Shown here in pieces: positions 45,021 through 61,000 of a DNA stretch of 64,000 bases. Location: positions 1,205,501 to 1,269,500 of the forward strand of contig JAUIRK010000875.1 in NCBI GenBank assembly GCA_030549495.1, given 5' to 3'. The translations under genes and the position numbers were made by a program. The stretch's first letter is position 1. The number at the start of each line of letters is the position of its first letter. The notes below the pieces were generated by a model, which was not told the DNA's origin, made no database searches, and saw only the letters and a list, made by a program, of their open reading frames with translations. The DNA is from Nectonema munidae. Lineage: Eukaryota > Nematomorpha > Nectonematoida > Nectonematidae.

Positions 45021-45669
45021 ATAAGCGTTCAAATAAAAAAATAATTTTTCTAATTTTAGAAAGATCCATAACAATATGCAAAAAGCTATGCATTCCTAAT
45101 CTTTGTCCACTTTGCTTAACTCTATACAATATCATATGTACTACATACTGTAAAATATATCCCTTTATTAAAGAAAATAATGACAATGTTTTAAATTCCA
45201 AATATCTGATTTCTGTTTGCAACCTTCGCAGTACGGGCCTATGGCAATTTACTCCACACATTTTTTTAAGAGTATATTTTGAAAAATTTTTCCATTATGT
45301 CAAAATTTAAAATTATATGTAAATTTTATTCAAGGTTTTTTCTTCCCCAAAAACTAGTTTTCCTTGCAAAATTAATTCCCATTCCCTTTGTTACAAAAAA
45401 CACAAATGATGTCCCTTACTTTATGGTACTTTTGGTAACAATATGCATAGTAAAATTACTTCATATGATAAAATGTAGAGTCAAAATTTTTTTATTACTT
45501 CTATTCTATAGTTATGATTTCTCTAATTATTGAAATGGTACAAAATTTAAAATTAAAATTGATAAAATTTTTGATATACCATCATAATAAAAAAATATTT
45601 TTACAAAGGAACGTCAAACGGTTTAGATATTTTCTAGTTTGTTATATACTTTTTACAAAAAAGTGTTAA

Positions 45670-48702
<3,033 letters not shown>

Positions 48703-48921
48703 TTAAAGAAACGCAAAAAAAAATTTATTTCTTTCTTCCATAAGTAAAAAGTGTACAATAATTTCCTTCTATAAATGAGTTGAAGGTAACAAAATAAAAA
48801 ATTAATTATTACCATGTCATTAACATATTTTAAATAAGAGAATAACTATTTATATCGAAGTGTTAATGAGACAAAAAAATATTTATTCAATCAAGGAATA
48901 AAATTATTTGCTAGACATAAA

Positions 48922-49017
48922 TCAGATCTTGTACCAATCAATAAATAAAAGTGCGAATGTCAAGACAAGCATGATGAACAAGATCCAAGCTCGGTTGCTT
49001 GCCTTTTTGTGAATAGC
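48922..49017 (-). CDS. STX18: STX18 last exon (membrane anchor)
   Basis: 96 bp encoding AIHKKASNRAWILFIMLVLT, FALLFIDWYKI and a TGA stop. The acceptor is TTAATTTTAG. A minus-strand AATAAA at 48882-48887 lies 35 bp past the stop and is the likely poly(A) signal. The piggyBac element starts about 180 bp further on. Confidence 0.95.
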   Translation of the reverse strand, partial: AIHKKASNRAWILFIMLVLTFALLFIDWYKI

Positions 49018-52000
49018 CTAAAATTAAAAATTTATTAAAAATATATATAGTGCATGTTTTCATCAAAAAGGTAAAATAATGCTCGTTTAAGTTTATTTGA
49101 ACAGCAGATAGTTAAAAATTAGTTAAATATTTTTGACTGCTTTCAAAACTCCGGCTTTTAACATCCAAAGATATCACGAGCACTTTTCTGAGTGGGAAGG
49201 GGGGTCTAAGTTAAGTTTTTCATATGAAGGACCGTAAATAAGCGTAAAATATAAGGATAAATTATTTTCTGAATATATGCAAAATAATTGTGATACGAAA
49301 CTCTTCTGATATAAAAAATTACAGGCATTGTTATACTTATACGAATCAAGTATTCCCTTATTGAGGCGTTGGAACAAAATGTCTACATATAATGAAAAAA
49401 ATTTATGATGATTATTATTTGTGTATTTATTTGTATTTATATATGTATTTATTTCTATATTTGTTAAAAAAATTTACTGTTTGAAAATTTGCATATATAT
49501 CTTTTTTAGGTAATAGAAAAATTGGCCGAGAAGAAAATTGCGTTCAGAAAATTGGCAGTGAGGAATATTGTCATTGGCAAATTCAAGGATTGATATCCAA
49601 GTATATAATGTTTAAATCAGATGAAAATAAAGACTCTTTTCACAATTCCTAGAATATGCCAGAATAGTTTATTGAAATTACAGACAACTAAATTTGTGAT
49701 TCTTAGGTAATCTAATCAAAAATATTTCCATTTTTTATTAAAAATAAAATAAAAAATTTGATTTCCAGATAGTCTAATCTGAAATAGAGCCTTGTTTATT
49801 TCGATTCCAATGTGTGATGTTAATTCTCAATTATTTATCAAATTATTTTAATTCTCGATTCCTATGTGGGATGTTAACTCAAGAGTAGAGCGTTGCATGC
49901 CTCTTACGAACAACAGCATTGAAGAATTCAAGAATGCATTTTTTTAAATGTCGGACAATGTCATCCAAGTATCTGAAAAACAGTAGCGCACATCCGGGGG
50001 GGCCCCCCCCCCCCCCCCCAATGTGATTTCCAGGGTGCGAAAAAGCCCAATAATCTTCAATTTTCTGAATTATATATCTTTTTTATAGTATTTATTAGAC
50101 TTGTTTGTCTTCTGGGTATATTTTCCATACTACTTTTCTTGTTTTAAGGTTAAGCCTTTGAATGAATATTTAAAATCTATTTTTTTCATTAACGCCAACT
50201 TCTTTGTTATAGTAATGCATATTTGAGCTATATTTGATCAGAGGATGTAATGTAGCCATACTTGAATAAGAGCCCATGGTTTTTTAAGCGAGGCAATATT
50301 TTTAATACCACATAACTATATAAGAACTCTATTAAAATGTTAATCCCTATTAATTACTGTAACCAAGGCCGTCGATAGGAGGGGCAAGGGAGCTAGGCCC
50401 CCTGGGATTTATTTTGCCCATCTGAAACTCCTTTGAAATATATAAATGTATACACTTTCTTATATTCCCGGCCCCATTAGAATAGCTAATTTAAACAATC
50501 AAGTCTTTTATTCTAGAAATCAAATATAGAGCATCTTTATCCTTAGATATTCGTTTTATTTAATGTTTTCCTTTTTTTATGAAGATTTCTTAGAATAGTT
50601 CGCAATGTTTTTACACTTTGCTTAAAATTTTTGTTAATAAAACATAGAACAAATAATATCATTTTCATGTAATTTTAGCGTATAACTTAGGGATGGGAAT
50701 AGCTAATTTATATAAAGTTAAAGTTTGTAGAATATTTCTTGCAATTATTTTAAACCTTCAATTTCTATTACAAATGCCCACATTTAAATTCACACCTACA
50801 TACCTGTCAATTCATAGACCCATATCCTAAATAAATTTTCAAACATTTTACTTTACTGACTGAATATATGTGTAGATAGAATATGAAGATTATATAAGAT
50901 GATTTTTGTTTTTCTGTGTTACTAATCAAGATTGGTTAGATTTGGTTGCTAAAAATTTTTAAAATCAATTTGAACAAAGAGATTAAATTCGCTCTCAAAA
51001 GAAGCATAAAAATTTCAACGACAAACTAGAAAGAATGGTTGAGCTGTATAACTCAGAGAATAAACTATCATTTCTCCAATCTGTTGCTTATAATCTCAAT
51101 TCATTTCAAACAAAGTTCTCAGAGTTATTAAATCTTTTATTTGTGCACTATGTAATTTGTTTCGTTATATGCATATTTCTTCTTTCAAAATGTAATAAAT
51201 CTTTCTCTATTTTCTTTTGGCATATTCTAAAAATTGTGAAAAGAGTCTTTATTTTCATTAAGTTAAACATTATATTCTTGGACATCAACCCTTGAATTTG
51301 TCAATGCCAATATTCCTCACTGCCAATTTTCTGAATGCAAATTTTTCTCTCGAGCAATTTTCCACCTGGCACTTTTCTGTGCACGATTGGGCAATCTGAT
51401 AATGGTGCCGAAATTATCTCAAATTGAGGACAGTGACCAAACTTTGTCCACTTTTTAATTAAAATGTTCGTTTTTTAGAACAAAAAAATTTCATAGTTTT
51501 GGTCGACACATAATGGAGAATTATTTAAGTTTAATTAATTTATCTTATTATTCTCAAATACAAAATTCAGATTACAAATCGCATAAAATTTCATTTTCAA
51601 GATCAGGTCATAGAGCTCAATTTCAGGAAATTCGATACATTTATCAAATTCCCATTACGAAATAAGATATGTATACAAATTTTCATATAGTAAATTTTTT
51701 TTCAATTCGTTATATATAAGAAGACAAAATAACATGATATATACTTTTATGTGTATATGTTTTTATATTAGAAAAGATTGCGATTCATATCTCAAATCTA
51801 CGCAAATCTCATCCTCTCCAGCAAGACAAGTTCCCCCAAATTCCTTTTGAACACTTCTCTAAAATTTCATTTTGAAAAATACTTCAATCATTCCTTGGAT
51901 ATGAGGGAGTTGCTTTCCGATAAAGCTATTAAACATTCTAAGACTGCATGGCTCCTAGAATATAACTCTATAGATATCACTTTCTTTAACTCAACTTCGA

Positions 52001-55000
52001 AACTGGAGATTTCTGATCTATAATAAATATATTTAACCCCGATTGCTATTCATTTAATTCAAAAGTTCCAAATTTTGAATTTATTTTGTTTATTCTTTAA
52101 TTCCTTAGTAATCCTTTTAAGCAAATACATTTTTTCTTCTCATTTTTCCTGTTTGTTTTACATAAATAGTACCCATAACATCATATTTATTGTATATGTC
52201 TCTCTTGATAAACTAAAGGATCTTTTAGATAGAAACCAAAAAAGATATTAAGCTTTCTTTATCCAAAAAAATTGATTACTAACTTTCATTACTTAATAAA
52301 AATATTGGAAAAATTCAATCTGGAATAAAATCAATTAAAATGAAAAATCTATAATATACATAATCTTAATCGGTTAGAAACGAAATTTTATCTGGTAATA
52401 TTGCTTTGGTTAATTGCAAAATTAAAGCTATCTCATATTCGGATGTTGTTAAAAAATCTCTCGAATTTCTTAAAGTAAATTAACAACCAAACTCAGAGCC
52501 TTCTCGTTTTTGTTTTTGCATTTTTCTAAATAAATCATTCATTCAACTATTAGGGAATAATATGAACATTAGATTTTATCTATAGTACATATTTAAAAAG
52601 CTATGGCAATTAATCGAATATTCCACGACCCAGTATTATTCTTTCACAGAAAATATATGATAACAATGAGAGAAACGTGAGTTACCGCGTATAGGCACAA
52701 AAATAAAACTTACACTCAGAATATTTTGATTAGCGTGTGTAATATTTGCTCCGGTTATAGAAGTGCATCCAGAAATTTGTTCTATACTCTCTTGCTAAAA
52801 GTTATAAACAAAAATTCATTAATAAACAAAGTAATGACAGATCGAATTTAAAATTTATTTAATGAATGTGAAAAAGAAGAAATTATAGTTGTAGTTGATT
52901 CATTCATTATTATTAACAAAAAAGCTAATTTCATGATAAAAAATAAGCAGTAAACGACTTGTCGAAACAAATAAAAGGGTGTAGTCACACAAAAAGCAAT
53001 TTCTTTAATCAGTATTAGAAACAGAGACCAAAGTAGAGTTAAAAACGCGAGCAAATGTCCCCAATAAAAAAATCCTTCCTTCCTTCCTAATATATTTAAA
53101 TTGATTTAAAAAATGGGGTTTAAACCTTGCCCTAACCCCAAATTTTTAAGAAGTGTAATGAGCTTGTAAGCATATGGAGTGAATCTTCTTTAGTCCAAGT
53201 CGAATGCAAAGATTTCCCTCCCTCTCTAGAACCCCAGAGGCGGAAATTTTCCCTCCCTCTCTAGAAACCCTGCATATATTTATTTATGGAAAATTTTAAT
53301 TTAAAAATCTTTACAAGAAATCTGCCTATTAGAAATTAAAATATAAAATTTAGTATTAATATTTTTGGTATTAAATTTTGAATTTGGTAGACTAGAGGAC
53401 AAAGGAAAAGGTACAATTTTTTAAAATGCATTTACTTCAACTTCATGATAAAAAATTGGTAAAAATACTATTTAAAACAAATTAAGTTGTTTTTACTTTT
53501 TATTTACTTATTTTAGGTTGAAAAAACCGAAATAAAGTGAAATCACAAAATCTTTGGATATCTAATTTTTTCATACAAAATAAAAATAATGCGATGTATT
53601 TCAATATTAACTAGCTAAAATAAAAAAATATTTTTATTTCACAAATAGTTCAAAATATTTGAAATATATTGCATTATTTTTAATTTGTTTGAAAAAAATA
53701 GATTTTGAAAATTTTTGAGATTTCGGCTTTTTTAACTTAAACATTTTTTAATAAAATATATTCGATTATTTTTAATTTTTAAAAAAAAACTTCAAGAATT
53801 CGCAAGATTATAGATTTCACTTTCTTTCGAATTATTTTGCCTTTTTTCGGTAAAAATTGACACCCTACGTTTGTGGTTTTGCTCGATTAGATATACACTA
53901 ATTTTATTTTAGTCAAATTTGATGAGATAACGTTGTCCAGCATACCTTAAACATTATTCATTTGACTCAATCAAAACATGACATATAATTAATGAAGCAA
54001 ATTTTTTAATCAATGAGTAACATATTATGGCAATGAGCGTATATATATACTAACAGTAAAGAAAACTTCAAATTAATGGTGAGAGGCGGAGAGGATGGAC
54101 AAAATTTTTACAGAGGAAGGACAAAAAATTGATGCAAATTCGTTTTAAACAAAATATTAAAATATACCAGATTTTGACCTAAATATTTGGATGCGAAGGA
54201 GCGTAATTGACTCAACCAACTTTTAAATGAGATAATGTGGTAGAAAAGTTTAGGAAAGACTAAGTCAGAGCATTGAAATGTTTATAATTTTAGGATACCT
54301 AATGAGTTGTTTGAAGTAAAGGTAAAGTAAAAAGTTATAAAAACAGAAAAAGTCCTTTCTACAAGTAGGAAGCCGGTCTATATCAAGCTTGGAAGAAGAA
54401 CTCACAGACAGAATTAATTAATAAGATATACTTGAGTTGTAAGATTTTCAGATAAGAAATTTTGTAGGCGAATAATATCATTGACTTGGCTTTTGATATG
54501 CCTTAAAAAAGAAAGTAATATTTATTACAAAGTATAAAAAACTTTGAATTGATTCTCAAAAAAAGATATTTTAAAAATTACGCCACATCTGTACAAGAAG
54601 TCACAAGTTTATTCAATAACAGCTGATTTTCTTTTTCAAACTAAAAGAAAGAGTAGATACAGCGTTGAAGTAGAGAGGAAAAAATAAGGAATTACAATTT
54701 CATTTTCTTCAATTTTGTTCAAATCATCGCAACTGTCATTGTCATCATCGATGATATTGAAAGTTGGGGACGATTTTTTAAATTCTTGGTATATTTTTGA
54801 ATTTTCTGCATGGAACAAATAAAAAAAATTAAAAAACATTAGAAATACTACCTTTCAAAAATAGCCGAACTGTTATCATATACCCAGCCTAACAATAAAT
54901 GAGCCCTCAAATAGGGTACTTTTTGTGTGTGGATGTGAAAATATGAGTAAGTGTCCCTGAGCGTATGAGTTTCTTATCTCTGAGACTGCGTGCTCTTGTG

Positions 55001-58000
55001 ATTTCACTGGGATGATTAAAAATACTGCAAATTTTCTTAACTCTTCACAATTTTTCAAAGTATTACAAATAAAATATTTCAAAATTATGCACATTTTAGA
55101 TTTTTTATTTTGTGCATTGGATCTGAGGAGAGAATATTCTTCCATAGTTAAAGAGATAGGGAGGTTACGACGGGTAATCGAAGACAGGCAGAACTGCTAG
55201 GATATCTGCTAAAACAAAATTAGGATATTACTGAGGTTAGAAGATTGAATGCCATGAAAGCAAAAATGTCAACAATTTTATATAAAGAAAAAAATGGCCG
55301 CAATAATTATGGGCGCTGGGCAATTGCCCCTTTTGTCCTAAAATAAGGCAGGCCTTGATTCAGCTGCCGAAAACCACGATCCTCGTACCAATCTTGTCTA
55401 TATTTTTATTATTGTTTTATGTTCATTGGCATTTAGCTTTGTTTCTTAATAGTTTCTTATATAAAATGTGAAGTCATCAGAGGTTTGTAAACAGAAGTCC
55501 AGCTGAAGAGTTAATTAATATAGCGTACAAACAGCAAACTATAGGTAAATCTAAGGGTAGACAAAAATTAACATGGTAAGAAGTCTTAAGGATATGAAAA
55601 AAAGAAATTTAAAAATAGGGGATGAACAAAATAAGTAATTTTGAAAATGGTAGTCTTTTATATGTGTTTTCATAGTTGCACAACTGACTAGACCCTAGCT
55701 TGATTGGAAAGTAGCCGTAAAACCGATTTATTTATGTCATGTAGAAGTATTAATAATCCTATTATATAATAATGACGTTATAAACGCCTAATACACAAAA
55801 ATTGATTAATATTAATAATAATCAGTGGCGAGTTTACAGCTTGAGTCACCCCTTCTACCCTATGCTTGGAGCTCTTGTGGCCTCAAAAAAGACTTCACCC
55901 AATTTTTAATGTCATTATTGTAGCCTGGTGGTATTTTATTTTGTTTAAAAAATATATGCAACTTGAAAAATGTTTTTATTTGAAGCTTTTATCCATTTTT
56001 ACATTGATTTCATAAATGAAGAATTACATAGATTACTTTTTTTTTATTTTACAAAACTTTTGGATGTGAGAATTAAAATTTAATTTTATTACATTGTTTA
56101 TTTCAATTGCAATAAGTGATAAAGTATTCAATATCTCATTTGTCATAGAAAAATATTTTTTTATAAAATTAAATCGACTGAAAGAGCGTCCTAACGCGTA
56201 ATTGTTGATGTTAAAAAAAGTCTCAATGCAAACGAAAGATTCCGAGTTGAGAAGTGTGCTCCTACCGATTGAAGGAGAGGGGGGGGGGGGGGGGGGTGGG
56301 TGGGTGGCCCAAAGCACGGTTGCGATAATAAGAACATAAAATAATAATTTTCTTATATGATAGAGATAAAATTGGAATTGTTTACGCATTCATCACAATT
56401 TTTTGTCCTAATGGGTCAGTTGACCTAGAAACATTTTATACACTATTAAAAACAGGGAAGTCGCACTATGACTACATTATTGTAGGCTTTAATGTCAATT
56501 GCATACGCCCACAAATTTCCTTGCGAGTCTCCTTTCTGTTATACGAATAGGGTCACCCTTGAACGCAATTATGAAGAAATAGGATAATCTTTTTCTGCTA
56601 AGCACCATTTCATTCTCAAAGGAGTATTATCAAAGATGCTAAGTTATGGTATTAAACTATTTTTGATTTAATGAAATGGATAATAATTTATACATCAAAT
56701 ATATTTATTGACAAATATCAGTTTTTAAGTCATTTAAAATGTTAATCAATTACTTGCCTCAAATAATCAACGCTATTTGAAAAAAAGGGAAATCTAAAAA
56801 CGAAAAAATCACAACACATCGTTTTATCTCACGATGTGTATTATCGGAAAAATCTTCCAATTTGATTCCGATTAATCGTCGCATGAATCTCCAATACTCC
56901 AAATACAATTCGAATATTATAAATCCAAAAATTTTGGTTCGAGTAGAGATGTGTACTGAACAATTGAAATTGAAGCATACAAAATTGAACATTAATAAAG
57001 AGAAACCTTGGATAAGATTGCTTTTCACATTTGAAATAAAACTTCCCGAACCAAATTTTCTCTTGGTTCTAAAGTAAAGTTAAAATGGATACCCTAAAAA
57101 AATCATATAATTTTTGAATAAGATTAAAATATATAAAAAAAGATAAAAAAATCTGTTTCAGAGTTGCACACTCGTGAAATTATTAGAGAAAAGGATAATT
57201 TTTTGCATTCTAAAATTTTTTTATCAATGTACTCAATTTTATATTTTTATATAGACATTTGTTTTAAGTATATTTCCAAGCAAAAATATTTCTTTTAATT
57301 TGCATTCATCGCAAATGAAAATAACATAAAAAAGCAATAAATCTGGACCGATAAAATAATCCGAGGCACATATGTGTCCGTGTTTTGTATATAACAAAAA
57401 TAAAAATTTTATGGTCTTTTACGAAAAAATAAAAGTTTAAAACATAGTTAATGATTTTTAGGTGAAAATGGAATAAGTCAATCTATAATATCATATAATA
57501 CACAATGAAGCATGCTGTTTCACATAAGCCTTGACACATGCCCGCACATACTTGTGACATATCAATCTTTAATGCCGTCCGGAGCGGATGATAATTTTGT
57601 CGCGTCTCAAGATTTCAAATAACACTCCAAAACGCCCAAAAATTTATAATACAGGTATATCGGTATGGCAAATTGGAATTACAAGTGTAGGAAAGAATTA
57701 TTACATTGCAACTTAAGTCTAAAATATCTTCATCCACTTTACAATGATGATATATCAATACAAATAAATTCTGCGGCATAGGAGAAGCGCCTCTCTTGGT
57801 ACGCTACTGTCAGTATCGATAAAGTGCATATTGATACCCATTATAAATATATTATGCATATTGAAATAAATAACACTCGAGATATTTTAATTTTTGAAGT
57901 TTTCAAGAACGTAATCAATAATAATCAAATATCGAATTATATTGAATAACATAGCAGAAATAAAAACTTACAATTCATTTATCTTAACAGAATTTTTAAC

Positions 58001-61000
58001 TCTTTCGCTTTTGATAAGGTTAAATTTTTCGCACGTTTCTTAAAGTAAAAGAAAAACAAGATTATAAAAAAAAAGACACTTTAAAGTTTAAGAATTGTTA
58101 TTTGATAAGAAAAAGATAAAATAATAACATCGAAAAAATTCTTAAAGTAATTTTTTAGTTTCTTGACCTTGAAATAAGATTGCACAATCATATGATAAAC
58201 TTGATGATTTGGATTAAAGTAAAAAATACTCTTCAAATATCCTTCAATGATCTCACATACAACAATGTTATGTTCCTGCGTTTGTTTGGAAGCGCTTAAG
58301 GATTCTGCTAAAAAAAGTAAGAATAAATTAAAGTTATCGAGGAGAAAAGGAACAAAAAAAACATAAAGTATAAATTTAGAAGACTTAGCCTTTCAATTAC
58401 TTAGCATTCCTTACGATAAATTTGGTAATAAACTTTTTCAGTTTAATTTATTATTTTAACTTCAAACTGATGAAACTGCTTCATAGTTAATGTTTTCAAT
58501 TTTTGATCTTTCTTAGTCTTTGTTTTCCACACCTTTTTTCGTCTTGGTCAGGAAAAAGAAACAGATTTAAGGCACAATCATTTTCTTTACTTTAAAACAA
58601 TGAGATAAGTCTATCATAATTATTTTTAAAACAGAAATTTTGTTTGTGTATTTATAATATCGTTTTCATTTATAATAATAATAATAATCAATCCTAGATG
58701 AATCTGAATGAAACTAAGGGAAAATTAATCCAATTTTTTAAAATATTTTTCTGAAGAATCCGATAAAGTTCTTAAAGAGCTACAGGTAGAAGTAACAGGA
58801 AAAATCAATATAGGTGTTAAAAATGTCTTCATAAATAGATATAAAAGTTTATTATCTATATCATGAAAATAAACTACCAAAATTTTAACTTGTGCTGAAA
58901 AAATAATGTTTCTTTGGTAGTTCATATATATGGGAAGAATGCGGGTTCGCTGGAACTTTACCAGGGTGCGGCAAACAATAAATAATGAGTTGATATATTT
59001 GTTATAAATAAACAAAAACAAGAAATGAAATGTGAGATTATTGAAAAATTAATATTATTTATTTAGTATAAAATAAAAACGCTTTGTTTATGTAAAAATA
59101 ATAGAAATTATCATCATAACATTATTCAATAAAATAAAGGTATAAATGATGATAACAAAGTTAAACTAAAATAAGTTATAATATAGATAAATAATAATTA
59201 ATCAATATTAATTGGAAAATAATTTAAAAACTCATCTAAATTTATAAAAAAAGTTTAACAATGGTATTTTAACTACAGTTAAAATTATGATAGAAAATAA
59301 TTATCTACGACTTCAAAAAAAGTACAAATATTTATAATCCAGGGAAGAGGGGGGGGGGGATCAAATGACATGTTTGCCATCCCTAGCGAACTGCCAAGAT
59401 GGAAACAGTATTTTGATGAATGAAAATCACTAAATCAAAGAAATTTGAATTTTAGTTGAAAGCAAAAGGACTCCAAAGAGAGTAGGGTTTGTATACGCTT
59501 TTTTTTAGCGCGGGCCGCACCTAGAAAAAAATTGTGACTTTAGGCCGCATTATAGTTTTTACTAATCACTTCAAAAATAAAAAATTGACTAAAAATTCGC
59601 AGAATATCCATGAGTGAGAGTAGTCTGCAATCATGTCTTGCTTTTTATACTACAATTCAAAAATGCACAATGTTATAAAATATGGCAGCATTTTAGAATA
59701 CGGAGGGGAGTCTCAATTTGGTCAACAATGCTCTAAACCTCAGCTTAATCATGGAGACAGTAGTGCCATATGTTGGTTGCCATGCCGGTTGGTTGGTAGG
59801 TATTTATTACACTTACTCTTTGCTGCTACTACGAAAGTATAACGAAACTTCCATACCCTAACTCAGGGGTCGGGAACCTATGGCTCGCGAGCCAGACATG
59901 GCTCTTTTGATGACTGCATCTGGCTCTCAGATAAATTAGGTGGCCTTCAGGATAAAGGGAGGTATTGCGATAATGCTTATCCTTCTTGCCAATTCTACAC
60001 TCTCTTAATTTCGTCATCCTTATGAATCACGACGACACAAATAAAGCTGATGATGATGCAGACTTTGCTTATTAATAAATAACTTCGATAAAACAATGTT
60101 GTTTAAAATAAATTCAGAGTCTTATTATACTATAAAATTGTTGGTCTTCTTTTCCATTTAGTTGTAATCAGTATTTAAAAATATATATGGCTCTCAGAAG
60201 ATTAGATTTTAAAATATATGTTTTTTGGGCTCTTTTAGACAAAAAGGTTCCCGGACCCTGCCCTAACCGTTTAAGCATTTTTGGAAAGAAAATGGCTAAC
60301 TCACTTTCAAATACTTTGAATGACTGGTTACACCTACTCACGTTTTTCGATATTACTCTGAAAAAAGTAAATATATAGCCTTTTAAATGAAAAAAATTAA
60401 AATTTGTTAAATCAAACTAAATAGACAGTAATTCTTGATATACAGGAAGGATGGACACACTGCTTCACGGGAATCATTTCTATGTGGACATTGCTCGGTT
60501 TTAAAATTTGAATAATTTTTTGGAAAAGAAATTCGCGTAAACTTTTCAAAATTTCCCCTCAAAACATGACATTGAATGAGACCAGGAAATTTGGAAATCA
60601 CTAAGGTTTATAAAATTTCCATCAAACCTATTTCTAATTGCTAACATCTAAAAACTTAATTTCCTTGTTTTTGGTAGGAAAGCCTGTAAAATTAAAAAGA
60701 TCAAAGAGGTTTAGCCTTTATTTGGTTCTTCCATTAAAAAATATATAAACAGGCCCATCGATAACCCCCCCCTCCTGGAAATCACTTGAAATATATAAAT
60801 GTATACACTTTTTTATAGTCCAGTCACCTTTTAGAATCAGTTAGACTCTAACTATAGATAGTGAATATATAACAAAGTGCGTATCAATGAAGAAATATCA
60901 AACCTTTCGAATGAAGTGCTTTGATTGATGCAACAATCTGCTCAACTATTCGTTCAATGTTATTGTCAATCAACTCAGATTCTTCATCATCTATCAAATT

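Noticed and set aside
53213-53272. Tandem repeat array or CRISPR-like unit (TTTCCCTCCCTCTCTAGAA twice)
   Set aside because: Only two copies of a CT-rich word; a simple local duplication.
60030-60060. Hammerhead ribozyme (CTGATGATGATG)
   Set aside because: Only a partial CTGATGA match; no GAAA core or stems in the needed positions, and it lies inside a hAT MITE.
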